This document shows positions 1 to 8,049 of a stretch of DNA of 64,000 nt, one piece after another. Every line of letters starts with the position of its first letter. Position 1 is the first letter of the stretch. The stretch is from Burkholderia oklahomensis C6786 (GTDB taxonomy: Bacteria; Pseudomonadota; Gammaproteobacteria; Burkholderiales; Burkholderiaceae). The stretch is taken from positions 992,001-1,056,000 of the forward strand of contig NZ_CP009555.1 in the NCBI RefSeq assembly GCF_000959365.1, written 5' to 3'. The notes below the pieces were generated by a model that worked only from the letters and a program-made list of their open reading frames with translations, was not told where the DNA came from and searched no databases. Both the position numbers and the translations under genes were made by a program.

Positions 1-872
1 TCTCGGGCAAGCATCACGGCGCGCCCGTCCACGCGCTCCTCGGCGGCCCGGTGCGGGACCGGATCAAGGTCTATTCGTGGATCGGCGGCGACCGTCCGAG
101 CGACGTCGCGAACAACGCGCGCGCGGTCGTCGAGCGCGGCTTCCAGGCGGTGAAGATGAACGGCTCGGAGGAGCTGCAGATCATCGACACGTTCGACAAG
201 GTCGAAAAGGTGATCGCGAACGTCGCGGCGGTGCGCGAAGCGGTCGGGCCGCACGTCGGGATCGGCGTCGACTTCCACGGCCGCGTGCACAAGCCGATGG
301 CGAAGGTGCTCGCGAAGGAGCTCGATCCGTACAAGCTGATGTTCATCGAAGAGCCCGTGCTGTCCGAGAACGCCGAGGCGCTGCGCGACATCGCGAACCA
401 GACGAGCACGCCAATCGCGCTCGGCGAGCGGCTCTACTCGCGCTGGGACTTCAAGCACATCCTCGCGGGCGGCTACGTCGACATCGTCCAGCCGGACGCG
501 TCGCACGCGGGCGGGATCACCGAATGCCGGAAGATCGCGACGCTCGCGGAGAGCTACGACGTCGCGCTCGCGCTGCACTGCCCGCTCGGGCCGATCGCGC
601 TCGCCGCGTGCCTGCAGCTCGACGCGGTCAGCTACAACGCGTTCATCCAGGAGCAGAGCCTCGGGATCCACTACAACCAGGGCAGCGACCTGCTCGACTA
701 TCTGCGCAATCCGGAGGTGTTCCGCTACGCGGACGGCTTCGTCTCGATCCCGCAGGGGCCGGGGCTCGGTATCGACGTCGACGAGGAGAAGGTGCGCGAG
801 ATGGCGAAGATCGGGCACCGCTGGCGCAATCCGGTGTGGCGGCACGCGGACGGCAGCGTCGCCGAGTGGTGA
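1..872 (+). CDS. dgoD: D-galactonate dehydratase, 5' end cut by window edge
   Basis: This is the C-terminal 289 residues of an enolase-superfamily acid-sugar dehydratase, which converts D-galactonate to 2-keto-3-deoxygalactonate. The reading frame is already open at base 3 and the start lies outside the window. Visible are the metal-ligand strands of the barrel in order: GVDFHGRVHKP (Asp), FIEEPV (Glu) and GERLYSRW (Glu), then the DASHAGGI segment with the catalytic His and HCPLGPIALAA near the end. These match DgoD rather than the related mannonate or gluconate dehydratases. It is probably part of a galactonate operon lying to the left; nothing after it on this strand belongs to that pathway. 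Confidence 0.9.
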   Translation, partial: SGKHHGAPVHALLGGPVRDRIKVYSWIGGDRPSDVANNARAVVERGFQAVKMNGSEELQIIDTFDKVEKVIANVAAVREAVGPHVGIGVDFHGRVHKPMAKVLAKELDPYKLMFIEEPVLSENAEALRDIANQTSTPIALGERLYSRWDFKHILAGGYVDIVQPDASHAGGITECRKIATLAESYDVALALHCPLGPIALAACLQLDAVSYNAFIQEQSLGIHYNQGSDLLDYLRNPEVFRYADGFVSIPQGPGLGIDVDEEKVREMAKIGHRWRNPVWRHADGSVAEW

Positions 873-1242
873 GCCGCGCGGGCGGGCGGACCGCCCGTCC
901 GCGGGCCGATGTCGGGAACGCGGCGGCGCGGCGTGCGAAACGGGCGACCGGCTCGGAAGAAAGCTGAAGAATAACGCATGCGATTCGCCAAGCGCGCCGC
1001 CTGCAGGCGGGCCGCGCGACGGCGCGCGCGAGCATGCGCCGACAATCCCGGCTGAGCGGCCGTCATGCGCAGCCGTTCGTCGCTACGCTCGGTCGGCATC
1101 GGCATGACGCCATGCATGAAGGCCGCATCACGACGTCACGCCCGCCGCGCGCCCCGCCGCTCCGAACGACCGGCCGTCGCCTACGCGACGGCCCGCCCGA
1201 TCCATACCCGAGCCCACCCGCCGCCGAGCGCGCGCTCGCGCG
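873..1242. other. Intergenic, no gene seen
   Basis: This gap lies between the convergent dgoD and copD-like genes. It is GC-rich with short self-complementary stretches just after dgoD (around 885-912), but no T-tract, so I do not call a terminator. No plausible small gene with a ribosome binding site was found. Confidence 0.5.
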
Positions 1243-2169
1243 TCAGCCCGCCGCGACCGGCGCGATAAACGACAGCACCGCCGCCGCGACGAACACGCCG
1301 ATCATCGCGAGCGCTTCGAGATGCAGCACGTTGCGGAACGTATGCGCGTCCTCGGTCGACGCGGTGCGGCGCAGCCGCGGCAGCGCCGAGAAGCGATTGA
1401 GCGCCGCGAGCACCAGCGCGAGCGTGACGAGCGCGAGCTTCAGCAGCAATATGCGTCCCCACGCGCTGCCGTCGAGCGCCGCGAAATTACCGCCCGTGCC
1501 GCGGATCGTGTTGAGCGCGCCCGTGACGACCACGAACGCGAGCGCGGCGATCGACGCGCTCGACAGCCGCTGCGCGATGCGGATCATCGCGCCGCGCGCG
1601 ATCGACGAGCCGAGCGCAGGCAGCACGGCCATCCCGCCCGCGATCACGAGCCCGCCCCATGCGGCCGTCGCGGCGACGTGCACCGTCTGCACGCCGACCG
1701 CGGCCGAGAGCGCGCCCGAATCGGCCGCATGGCCGAGCGACGCCTTGCCCGCCGCGACGACGAGCGTCGCAATCGCGAAGAGCGCGCCGGCGAGCGGGCC
1801 GCTCGGCCGGGCGAGCGCAACCGCGAGCAGCAGCAGCGCGCCGCCGCACGCGACGCTCCACGCATGCCCGACGTGCGTCTGCACGAGCACGGTCGGAATC
1901 ACGCCGAACGCGCCGCGCAGGCCCGCGCCGCTCATCGACGCGGCCTCGTAGACGAGCCAGCCGACGTCGGCGAGGACGAGCACGGCCGCCGCGACGGCGA
2001 GCGAGCGAAGCGACTGCCGCCAGGCGGGATGCGACGGCGCGATGACGCTCTTCGCGCCGTCGTTCGCGAGCCACGCGCCGATCAGCGCGGAGCCGACGGC
2101 GACCGCGAACGCGACGTCGCCGAGCGCGGCGAGCGCCGCCTGGCCGAACCAGAGGCTGTCGATCTTCAT
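1243..2169 (-). CDS. Copper resistance D family membrane protein (CopD-like)
   Basis: A 308-residue integral membrane protein with about eight hydrophobic segments, of the CopD family. These inner-membrane proteins are linked to copper uptake or tolerance, usually with the periplasmic partner CopC. Conserved-looking features are the His in VLVQTHVGHAWS, the LGHAADSG and VQTVHVAATAAWGG segments, and the final helix ending in SFIAPVAAG. I start it at MKIDSLWF (2169) because an upstream in-frame ATG at 2214 would add a basic, arginine-rich tail that does not look like protein. No copC gene is adjacent, so the copper role is by family only. It is divergent from the cytochrome pair. Confidence 0.75.
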   Translation of the reverse strand: MKIDSLWFGQAALAALGDVAFAVAVGSALIGAWLANDGAKSVIAPSHPAWRQSLRSLAVAAAVLVLADVGWLVYEAASMSGAGLRGAFGVIPTVLVQTHVGHAWSVACGGALLLLAVALARPSGPLAGALFAIATLVVAAGKASLGHAADSGALSAAVGVQTVHVAATAAWGGLVIAGGMAVLPALGSSIARGAMIRIAQRLSSASIAALAFVVVTGALNTIRGTGGNFAALDGSAWGRILLLKLALVTLALVLAALNRFSALPRLRRTASTEDAHTFRNVLHLEALAMIGVFVAAAVLSFIAPVAAG

Positions 2170-2577
2170 CGCGCACCGCCTGCGCCGCGCGCACCGGACA
2201 CCGCTCCGACACACGGCGCGTCGGAGAAATGAAAGGATCGACTGTTGTTTTCAGGCAAACAGGAAAAAGAGGACTTCATCGACTCGCATGGAAGGAAAAG
2301 AAATCGGGGCGGCGCGGCGGACCGCCCTGACGCCGCGCCCCCGAAGTGTACGGGCTTCGCCGTCGGCTGCGCAGCTTGTCCGACGTTTGAACTGTCATCC
2401 GCGCGTCAAATTGTCGCAACCCGACCAGGGCTTGGAACCGTGCCCTCCGCGTCAAATAGCCGCCATTATCCATCGATGATAGAATGCCGCGTCGCAGCAG
2501 CCCGGCTGCCTGCCCTCGTTAGTTCTTGCCGTCATGCCGAGCCGATCGGAGCCCGGTCAGGTCCCCGACGAATAACA
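2170..2577. other. Divergent intergenic region upstream of cytochrome genes
   Basis: This 408-base spacer separates the divergent copD-like and cytochrome c genes. It contains a likely extended -10 promoter for the cytochromes near 2477-2485 (annotated separately). The rest is GC-rich with no credible gene. Confidence 0.5.
2477..2485 (+). promoter_or_regulatory. Putative extended -10 promoter for the cytochrome c pair
   Basis: The sequence TGATAGAAT gives an extended -10 (TG, one base, TAGAAT), five of six bases matching the sigma70 consensus. No good -35 is visible, which is acceptable for extended -10 promoters. It would start a leader of about 85 bases before the ATG at 2578. Confidence 0.4.
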
Positions 2578-3339
2578 ATGGAGTCCCGTGTGTCTTCTAG
2601 ACGCCTTTTCCGTCCGCTGCTCGCCGTTGTGTTGATGGGCGCAGCGAGCCTTCTGAGCACTGCGCACGCGCAGACCAAGCCCACCGAGCCGGCCGCCGCG
2701 AAGGCGCCCCTGAAGGCGCCCGACACGTTGGCTGAGCGCGTGCGCGGCTGTACGGCCTGCCACGGCACGCACGGGCAGGGCACCGACAACGACTACTTTC
2801 CGCGTCTGGCGGGCAAGCCGGCCGAATACCTGTACAACCAGCTCGTGAACTTCCGCGACGGTCGCCGCAAGTACCCGCCGATGAACTATCTGCTCACGTA
2901 CCTGAACGACGACTACCTGCACGAGATCGCGCAGCACTTCTCGGAGCAGCGTCCGCCGTACCCGGCGCCGACGAAGCCGACCGTGCCCGCCGCCGTCGTC
3001 GAGCGCGGCAAGCAGCTCGCGCTGCACGGCGATCCGGCGCGCAAGCTGCCCGCGTGCGTCGCGTGCCACGGCACCACGCTGACCGGCATGCAGCCCGCGA
3101 TTCCGGGTCTCGTCGGCCTGCATAGCGATTATCTGAGCGCGCAGATCGGCGCGTGGCGTTCGGGCACGCGTCATGCGAAGGCGCCCGACTGCATGCACGA
3201 AGTCGCGAGCAAACTGTCCGACGAGGACGTGACCGCCGTGACCGCGTGGCTCGCCGCGCAGCCGGCGCCCGCCAACCCCGTGCCGGCCCCGGCCCGCTCG
3301 ATGAAGACTCCGCTCGCCTGCGGCAGCGAACCGCAATAA
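2578..3339 (+). CDS. Diheme cytochrome c (c4-like), exported
   Basis: A 253-residue exported cytochrome with an N-terminal signal peptide (hydrophobic stretch about residues 11-28, cleavage probably after AHA) and two haem-binding motifs, CTACH at residues 58-62 and CVACH at 160-164. The two-domain layout resembles cytochrome c4-type electron carriers. I chose ATG 2578 because the signal peptide begins right there; upstream in-frame sequence lacks protein character. The triheme cytochrome gene starts 19 bases after its stop, so the two are probably co-transcribed. No oxidoreductase catalytic subunit is encoded next to them, so the electron donor is unknown. Confidence 0.85.
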   Translation: MESRVSSRRLFRPLLAVVLMGAASLLSTAHAQTKPTEPAAAKAPLKAPDTLAERVRGCTACHGTHGQGTDNDYFPRLAGKPAEYLYNQLVNFRDGRRKYPPMNYLLTYLNDDYLHEIAQHFSEQRPPYPAPTKPTVPAAVVERGKQLALHGDPARKLPACVACHGTTLTGMQPAIPGLVGLHSDYLSAQIGAWRSGTRHAKAPDCMHEVASKLSDEDVTAVTAWLAAQPAPANPVPAPARSMKTPLACGSEPQ

Positions 3340-3358
3340 GGCAAGGGAGACAGACTAA

Positions 3359-4657
3359 ATGAAACGCAAGTCCCTGTTTGCACTCTCGGCTGTCGCGATC
3401 GTCGCGGCAGCGGCCCTCGTGCCCGTCCTGTGGCCGGGCAACGACACGCTGCACGGCAACGCCGCCGTCGCCGCGACGCCCGCCGACCAGGCCGCGCTCA
3501 TCAAGAAGGGCGAATACCTCGCGCGCGTCGGCGACTGCATCGCGTGCCACACCGTGCGCGGCGGCAAGTCGTTCGCGGGCGGCCTGCCGATGGCGACGCC
3601 GTTCGGCACGATGTACACGCCGAACATCACGCCGGACGACCAATACGGCATCGGCAAGTGGACGTCGGACGATTTCTACCGCGCGATGCACACCGGCCGC
3701 TCGAAGGACGGCAGCCTGCTCTACCCGGGCTTCCCGTTCGCGAGCTACACGAAGGTCACGCGCGCGGATTCGGACGCGATCTACGCGTACCTGCGCTCGG
3801 TTGCGCCCGTCAACACGGCGAGCCGTCCGCACGAGCTGCGCTTCCCGTTCAACAACCGCAACCTGCTGATCGGCTGGCGCACGCTGTTCTTCAAGGAAGG
3901 CGAGTACAAGCCGGATCCGACGAAGTCGGTCGAATGGAACCGCGGCGCGTATCTCGTCGAAGGCCTCGGCCACTGCAGCATGTGCCACACGTCGATCAAC
4001 ATGATGGGCGGTCCGGTGAGTTCGGCGGCCTTCGCGGGCGGCCTGATTCCGCTGCAGAACTGGTACGCGCCGTCGCTCACGAACGACAAGGAACTCGGCC
4101 TCGGCGACTGGCACGTCCAGGAGCTGTCCGACCTGCTGCAAGCGGGCGTGTCGAAGAAGGGCGCGGTGTTCGGCCCGATGGCGGACGTCGTCCACAACAG
4201 TCTGCAGTACATGACGGACGAGGACACGCGCGCGATGTCGACTTACCTGAAGTCGATCCCGCAGAAAGCCGAAGCGCCGAAGAACATGCAGTACGAGCCG
4301 TCGCCGCAGTTCGGCAGCGCGCTGCTCGAGCAGGGCAAGAAGATCTACGCGGACAACTGCGCGACCTGCCACGGCGCGCACGGCGAAGGCAAGCCGACCG
4401 CGTACCCGCCGCTCGCGCAGAACCGCTCGATCATGATGGAATCGGCCGTGAATCCGATCCGCATGGTGCTGAACGGCGGCTATCCGCCGAGCACGTCCAA
4501 GAATCCGCGTCCGTATGGGATGCCGCCGTTCGCACAGTCGCTGTCGAACCAGGAAGTCGCGGCAGTCGTTACGTACATCCGGATGTCGTGGGGCAACAAC
4601 GGATCGCCCGTCTCGCCGCAACAGGTGAGCGACCTGCGTTCCGCGCCGCTCGATTAA
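3359..4657 (+). CDS. Triheme cytochrome c, dehydrogenase-partner type
   Basis: A 432-residue cytochrome with an N-terminal membrane or signal segment (residues 7-24) and three haem motifs: CIACH (60-64), CSMCH (206-210) and CATCH (334-338). This length and spacing match the cytochrome subunit of membrane-bound alcohol or gluconate dehydrogenases (AdhB/gluconate dehydrogenase cytochrome family), which passes electrons to ubiquinone in the periplasm. The start is supported by AAGGGAGA just upstream. No flavin or PQQ dehydrogenase subunit is adjacent, so it may serve a distant enzyme or work with the diheme protein before it. A clear intrinsic terminator follows. Confidence 0.85.
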   Translation: MKRKSLFALSAVAIVAAAALVPVLWPGNDTLHGNAAVAATPADQAALIKKGEYLARVGDCIACHTVRGGKSFAGGLPMATPFGTMYTPNITPDDQYGIGKWTSDDFYRAMHTGRSKDGSLLYPGFPFASYTKVTRADSDAIYAYLRSVAPVNTASRPHELRFPFNNRNLLIGWRTLFFKEGEYKPDPTKSVEWNRGAYLVEGLGHCSMCHTSINMMGGPVSSAAFAGGLIPLQNWYAPSLTNDKELGLGDWHVQELSDLLQAGVSKKGAVFGPMADVVHNSLQYMTDEDTRAMSTYLKSIPQKAEAPKNMQYEPSPQFGSALLEQGKKIYADNCATCHGAHGEGKPTAYPPLAQNRSIMMESAVNPIRMVLNGGYPPSTSKNPRPYGMPPFAQSLSNQEVAAVVTYIRMSWGNNGSPVSPQQVSDLRSAPLD

Positions 4658-4676
4658 TCGGCACTCGACGCGAACG

Positions 4677-4719
4677 GGGCGCGGCTGCGGGAAACCGCGG
4701 CCGCGCCCTTTTGCTTTTT
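4677..4719 (+). terminator. Rho-independent terminator after cytochrome pair
   Basis: A 14-base-pair GC stem (4677-4690 with 4695-4708, one G-U pair) closed by a GAAA tetraloop is followed by a T-rich run starting at 4709. It ends the cytochrome transcript before rhlE. Confidence 0.9.
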
Positions 4720-4785
4720 CGGTGACGTCCGTTTCCCGCGCGGGCCGCGCGAGGACGCCGCCTTACCAATAAATCAAGAGTATCT

Positions 4786-6237
4786 ATGTCTTTCGCATCT
4801 CTCGGCCTCGCCGAACCACTCGTGCGGGCCGTCAACGAGCTGGGCTACACGCAGCCCACGCCGATCCAGGCCCAGGCCATCCCCGCCGTGCTGGGCGGCG
4901 GCGATCTTCTCGCCGGCGCGCAGACGGGCACCGGCAAGACGGCCGGCTTCACGCTGCCGATCCTGCAACGCCTGCACACGTTCTACGCGGAAAACCGCGG
5001 CGCGCGGCGCGCGGTGCGCGCCCTCATCCTCACGCCGACGCGCGAGCTCGCCGCGCAGGTCGAGGAAAGCGTGCGCGCATACAGCAAGTATGTGAAGCTG
5101 CGCTCGACCGTGATGTTCGGCGGCGTCAGCATCAATCCGCAGATCGATGCGCTGAAGCGCGGCGTCGACATCGTCGTCGCGACGCCGGGGCGCCTGCTCG
5201 ATCACATGCAGCAAAAGACGATCGACGTGTCGAGCCTCGACATCCTCGTGCTCGACGAAGCCGACCGGATGCTCGACATGGGCTTCATCCACGACATCAA
5301 GCGCGTGCTCGCGAAGCTGCCGAAGAAACGCCAGAACCTCCTGTTCTCGGCAACCTTCTCCGACGAGATCAAGTCGCTCGCGGACAGTCTGCTCGACTCG
5401 CCCGCGCTGATCGAAGTCGCCCGCCGCAACACGACGGCCGAGACGGTCGCGCAGAAGATCCACCCGGTCGACCGCGACCGCAAGCGCGAGCTGCTCACGC
5501 ATCTGATCCGCGAGCACAACTGGTTCCAGGTGCTCGTGTTCACGCGCACGAAGCACGGCGCGAACCGGCTCGCCGAGCAGCTGACGAAGGACGGCATCAG
5601 CGCGATGGCGATCCACGGCAACAAGAGCCAGTCGGCGCGCACGCGCGCCCTCGCCGAGTTCAAGAGCAGCACGCTGCAGGTGCTCGTCGCGACCGACATC
5701 GCCGCGCGCGGGATCGACATCGATCAATTGCCGCACGTCGTCAACTTCGATCTGCCGAACGTGCCCGAAGACTACGTGCACCGGATCGGCCGCACCGGCC
5801 GCGCGGGCGCGAACGGCGAGGCGGTGTCGCTCGTGTGCGTCGACGAGAAGCAGTTGCTGCGCGACATCGAGCGGCTCATCAAGCGCGAGATCTCGCAGGA
5901 AGTGATTGCGGGCTTCGAGCCGGATCCGAACGCGAAGCCGGAGCCGATCCAGCGGCGCGGGCAGCGCGGCGGGGATGGCGGCGGCGCGGGCACCGGCGGC
6001 GGCAATCGCGCGCCGCGGGCCGCGAATCAGGGGCAAGCGCCGGGCCAGCCCGCCGCGCGTCGCGACGGCGGCGCGCAGACGAAGGCTGCGCCACCGAAGG
6101 CCGCGCAACCCAAGGCCGCGAAGCCGCAGCAAGCGCGCGGCGGCAGCGGACGACCGGCGGGCAGCGGCAACGCGAACGGCGGCGGCGCGCATGCGAACCG
6201 CAATCGTTCGTCGCGCAGCGGTCAGCGCGGCCATTGA
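4786..6237 (+). CDS. rhlE: ATP-dependent RNA helicase RhlE
   Basis: A 483-residue DEAD-box RNA helicase, an RNA-remodelling ATPase linked to ribosome and RNA-decay functions. The motifs occur in order: the Q motif (YTQPTPIQ, about residues 21-28), Walker A AQTGTGKT (45-52), [20 protein letters not shown], and motif [12 protein letters not shown]. After the two RecA-like domains (to about residue 385) comes a low-complexity tail rich in Gly, Ala, Arg and Gln, typical of RhlE proteins and thought to bind RNA. The gene is monocistronic, starting 67 bases after the upstream terminator. Confidence 0.93.
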   Translation: MSFASLGLAEPLVRAVNELGYTQPTPIQAQAIPAVLGGGDLLAGAQTGTGKTAGFTLPILQRLHTFYAENRGARRAVRALILTPTRELAAQVEESVRAYSKYVKLRSTVMFGGVSINPQIDALKRGVDIVVATPGRLLDHMQQKTIDVSSLDILVLDEADRMLDMGFIHDIKRVLAKLPKKRQNLLFSATFSDEIKSLADSLLDSPALIEVARRNTTAETVAQKIHPVDRDRKRELLTHLIREHNWFQVLVFTRTKHGANRLAEQLTKDGISAMAIHGNKSQSARTRALAEFKSSTLQVLVATDIAARGIDIDQLPHVVNFDLPNVPEDYVHRIGRTGRAGANGEAVSLVCVDEKQLLRDIERLIKREISQEVIAGFEPDPNAKPEPIQRRGQRGGDGGGAGTGGGNRAPRAANQGQAPGQPAARRDGGAQTKAAPPKAAQPKAAKPQQARGGSGRPAGSGNANGGGAHANRNRSSRSGQRGH

Positions 6238-6326
6238 GCGTCACGCGCCGCTGCGCCGCTCGTCGAAGCAGCCCGGCGGCGCGCTGCCTCCTCTTCTCTC
6301 TGGGTGAGCGCGCCCTCGTGCGTCCT

Positions 6327-6827
6327 TCAGCGCTTGAGCTGCGCGATCTGCCGCGCCCAGCGCGCGAGCACGGCGGGCGCATCGGCGTCGGCGAGCTCGA
6401 ACGCGATGCCCGCCGTCAGACGCGCATAGCCGACTCGCTGCGCTTCGCCGCCGACGAGCGTGGCGATGAAGCGCGCGAGCCCGTCGTCGGTGAAATCGGA
6501 TGAATCGATGCGCAAGCGCGCCTGATGGAATGCGTCGTCGGCGACGAACGTGAGCGTCGCGTCGGGATGCGCGGCGAGCGCGCGCGCCGCACGCGACTGC
6601 GGCCATAATGAGAAGCGCAGCGACTGCGCATCGGGCGCGTAGAGCTCGCCCGCGCTCAGCAGCGTCGTGCGCGGCTGCGGCGGATCGACGTCGCGCTCGA
6701 CGACGACGAGTGCGGCGGTGAAGCCCGCCTTGCGCGCGAGATCGCCGCCGTCGAACAGCGCGAGCGCGGCGCCCGGCCACGCGTCATACGTCGTCCGTTC
6801 GAGGGTGGGCCGGTCCGGATCGGTCAC
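6327..6827 (-). CDS. Putative FMN-binding split-barrel (pyridoxamine phosphate oxidase-like) protein
   Basis: A 166-residue protein starting at GTG 6827 with a good AGGAGA ribosome binding site 5 bases upstream. The pattern of beta-strand-like segments (TLLSAGELYAPDA, ATLTFVADDAFHQARLRI) resembles the pyridoxamine 5'-phosphate oxidase-like FMN-binding fold, but I see no diagnostic active-site motif, so substrate and even cofactor use are unproven. It is convergent with rhlE and lies 70 bases after the ferritin-like gene on the same strand. Confidence 0.55.
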   Translation of the reverse strand: MTDPDRPTLERTTYDAWPGAALALFDGGDLARKAGFTAALVVVERDVDPPQPRTTLLSAGELYAPDAQSLRFSLWPQSRAARALAAHPDATLTFVADDAFHQARLRIDSSDFTDDGLARFIATLVGGEAQRVGYARLTAGIAFELADADAPAVLARWARQIAQLKR

Positions 6828-6897
6828 GGTGTTCTCCTGCTGCGCGTCGTGTCGAACGAAACCCGCAGCATACCGCGGCGCGACGCGGCGCCGACGC

Positions 6898-7725
6898 TTA
6901 CCGGAAGAACACGTGCTGCGTGAGCTTCGTCAGCGGATAGTGGACGCCCGGCTGGATCTTCGCGGGCAAGTCGAGCGGCTTGAGCAGCATCTTCACGCAC
7001 ATGTCCGCGGACAGATTGCGCCGCACGAGCGCGTTCACGCGCGCGGTGCGCTCGCGGCAATACGCGGAATCGCCCGCGCGGTCCGGATAGCGGATCGCGA
7101 ACACGTGCCGCAACGCGATCTCGGAGTCCTCGTTCTTGATCTCGAGCACGCGCCGCGTCAGCGCGCCGAGCACCGCGAGCCGGCCGTTGCCCTCGACCTC
7201 GTTGTACTTCTTGAAATAGCGGAAGAAGTGCTTGTAATGGCGGACTTCGTCGGTGCGGATGTTGTCGGTGATCTCCTTGAGCACGGGCTCGTCCGAGCAC
7301 TCGTTGATCGCGCGATAGAGCGTCGCCGTGCCCGTCTCGACGACGCAGCGCGCGACCATCTCGAGCGCCCGCGTCTTCTCGAACGCTTCGAGCGAGCAGG
7401 TCTTCGAATACTCTTCGAAGAAATTCGCGAATGCGAGATCCCAGTCGAACTCGGGCCACACGTGCGCGATATACGCCTTCAGCGCGCGGCCATGCTGCAA
7501 CTCCTCGTGTTCCCATTCGGTGTTGAGCCACGCCGACACTTCGCGATCGTCGTCGAAGAATTGGCTCAGGTTGCTCGTGTACAGATCGGAGCCGCTCTCG
7601 ATGAACGACGCGGCGCACAGCAGCAGCAACAGATCTTCGTTCGCTGCGGCGCGTTGACGGTCGATTCGCGTCAGGTCGATGTCTTCGATGCGCCAGGGCA
7701 TCTCGTGCGATGTATCAGCCAGCAT
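6898..7725 (-). CDS. Ferritin-like diiron protein
   Basis: A 275-residue helical protein carrying the four-helix diiron pattern: Glu in SFIESGSDLY, EExxH in EHEELQH, Glu in VVETGTATLY and ExxH in DEVRHY. Two ExxH pairs plus two single Glu residues are the hallmark of ferritin-like oxidases and rubrerythrin/desaturase relatives. Which reaction it catalyses is not evident. I start it at ATG 7725, with GGGAG 8 bases upstream, rather than at an in-frame TTG at 7740. No partner reductase is adjacent. Confidence 0.75.
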   Translation of the reverse strand: MLADTSHEMPWRIEDIDLTRIDRQRAAANEDLLLLLCAASFIESGSDLYTSNLSQFFDDDREVSAWLNTEWEHEELQHGRALKAYIAHVWPEFDWDLAFANFFEEYSKTCSLEAFEKTRALEMVARCVVETGTATLYRAINECSDEPVLKEITDNIRTDEVRHYKHFFRYFKKYNEVEGNGRLAVLGALTRRVLEIKNEDSEIALRHVFAIRYPDRAGDSAYCRERTARVNALVRRNLSADMCVKMLLKPLDLPAKIQPGVHYPLTKLTQHVFFR

Positions 7726-7825
7726 GTTTCGCGCTCCCAAACGCTGCTTCGCGTCCCGACGGGCCGCGCCGCACGCGGCTCGCGATCCCGCCGGTTGCGG
7801 CGCGTTGAAATCGGTTATTCGACAC

Positions 7826-7852
7826 GTCCGGCCATCTTAGCCGGACTTTTTT
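7826..7852 (+). terminator. Orphan intrinsic terminator on the plus strand
   Basis: GTCCGGC (7826-7832), a 7-base loop and GCCGGAC (7840-7846) are followed by six T residues. It is oriented to stop plus-strand transcription, yet no plus-strand gene lies upstream until rhlE at 6237, 1.6 kb away. It may end a small RNA or antisense transcript. Confidence 0.65.
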
Positions 7853-7932
7853 GATCGTGCTTCGAAGCACTGACCTTAACCGGCAATCGCAGTTCCACAG
7901 CGATTATCACGCAATATTAGACCCGTAATTCG

Positions 7933-7996
7933 AAAAGGCGTGCGATATCGAAAACGAAAGCTATTTTTTTGAAATGCCTTTCGATATCGTTTCGCC
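7933..7996 (-). terminator. Probable terminator of the gamma-glutamyltransferase gene
   Basis: On the minus strand an 11-base inverted repeat (arms 7979-7989 and 7943-7953, core CGATATCG) is extended by GGCG/CGCC bases and followed by TTTT. It lies about 55 bases after the ggt stop codon. Confidence 0.5.
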
Positions 7997-8049
7997 TGCA
8001 ATAAACGCCACGTGCAAGACGCATGCGCGGCGCGCGCATCCCGTGCGCG

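Larger units (their letters stand above)
7726..8049. other. Intergenic with two hairpins
   Basis: This gap lies between two minus-strand genes. It is more AT-rich than its surroundings and holds one terminator-like hairpin oriented for the plus strand (7826-7852) and another oriented for the minus strand (7933-7996). No protein gene was seen. Confidence 0.55.
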
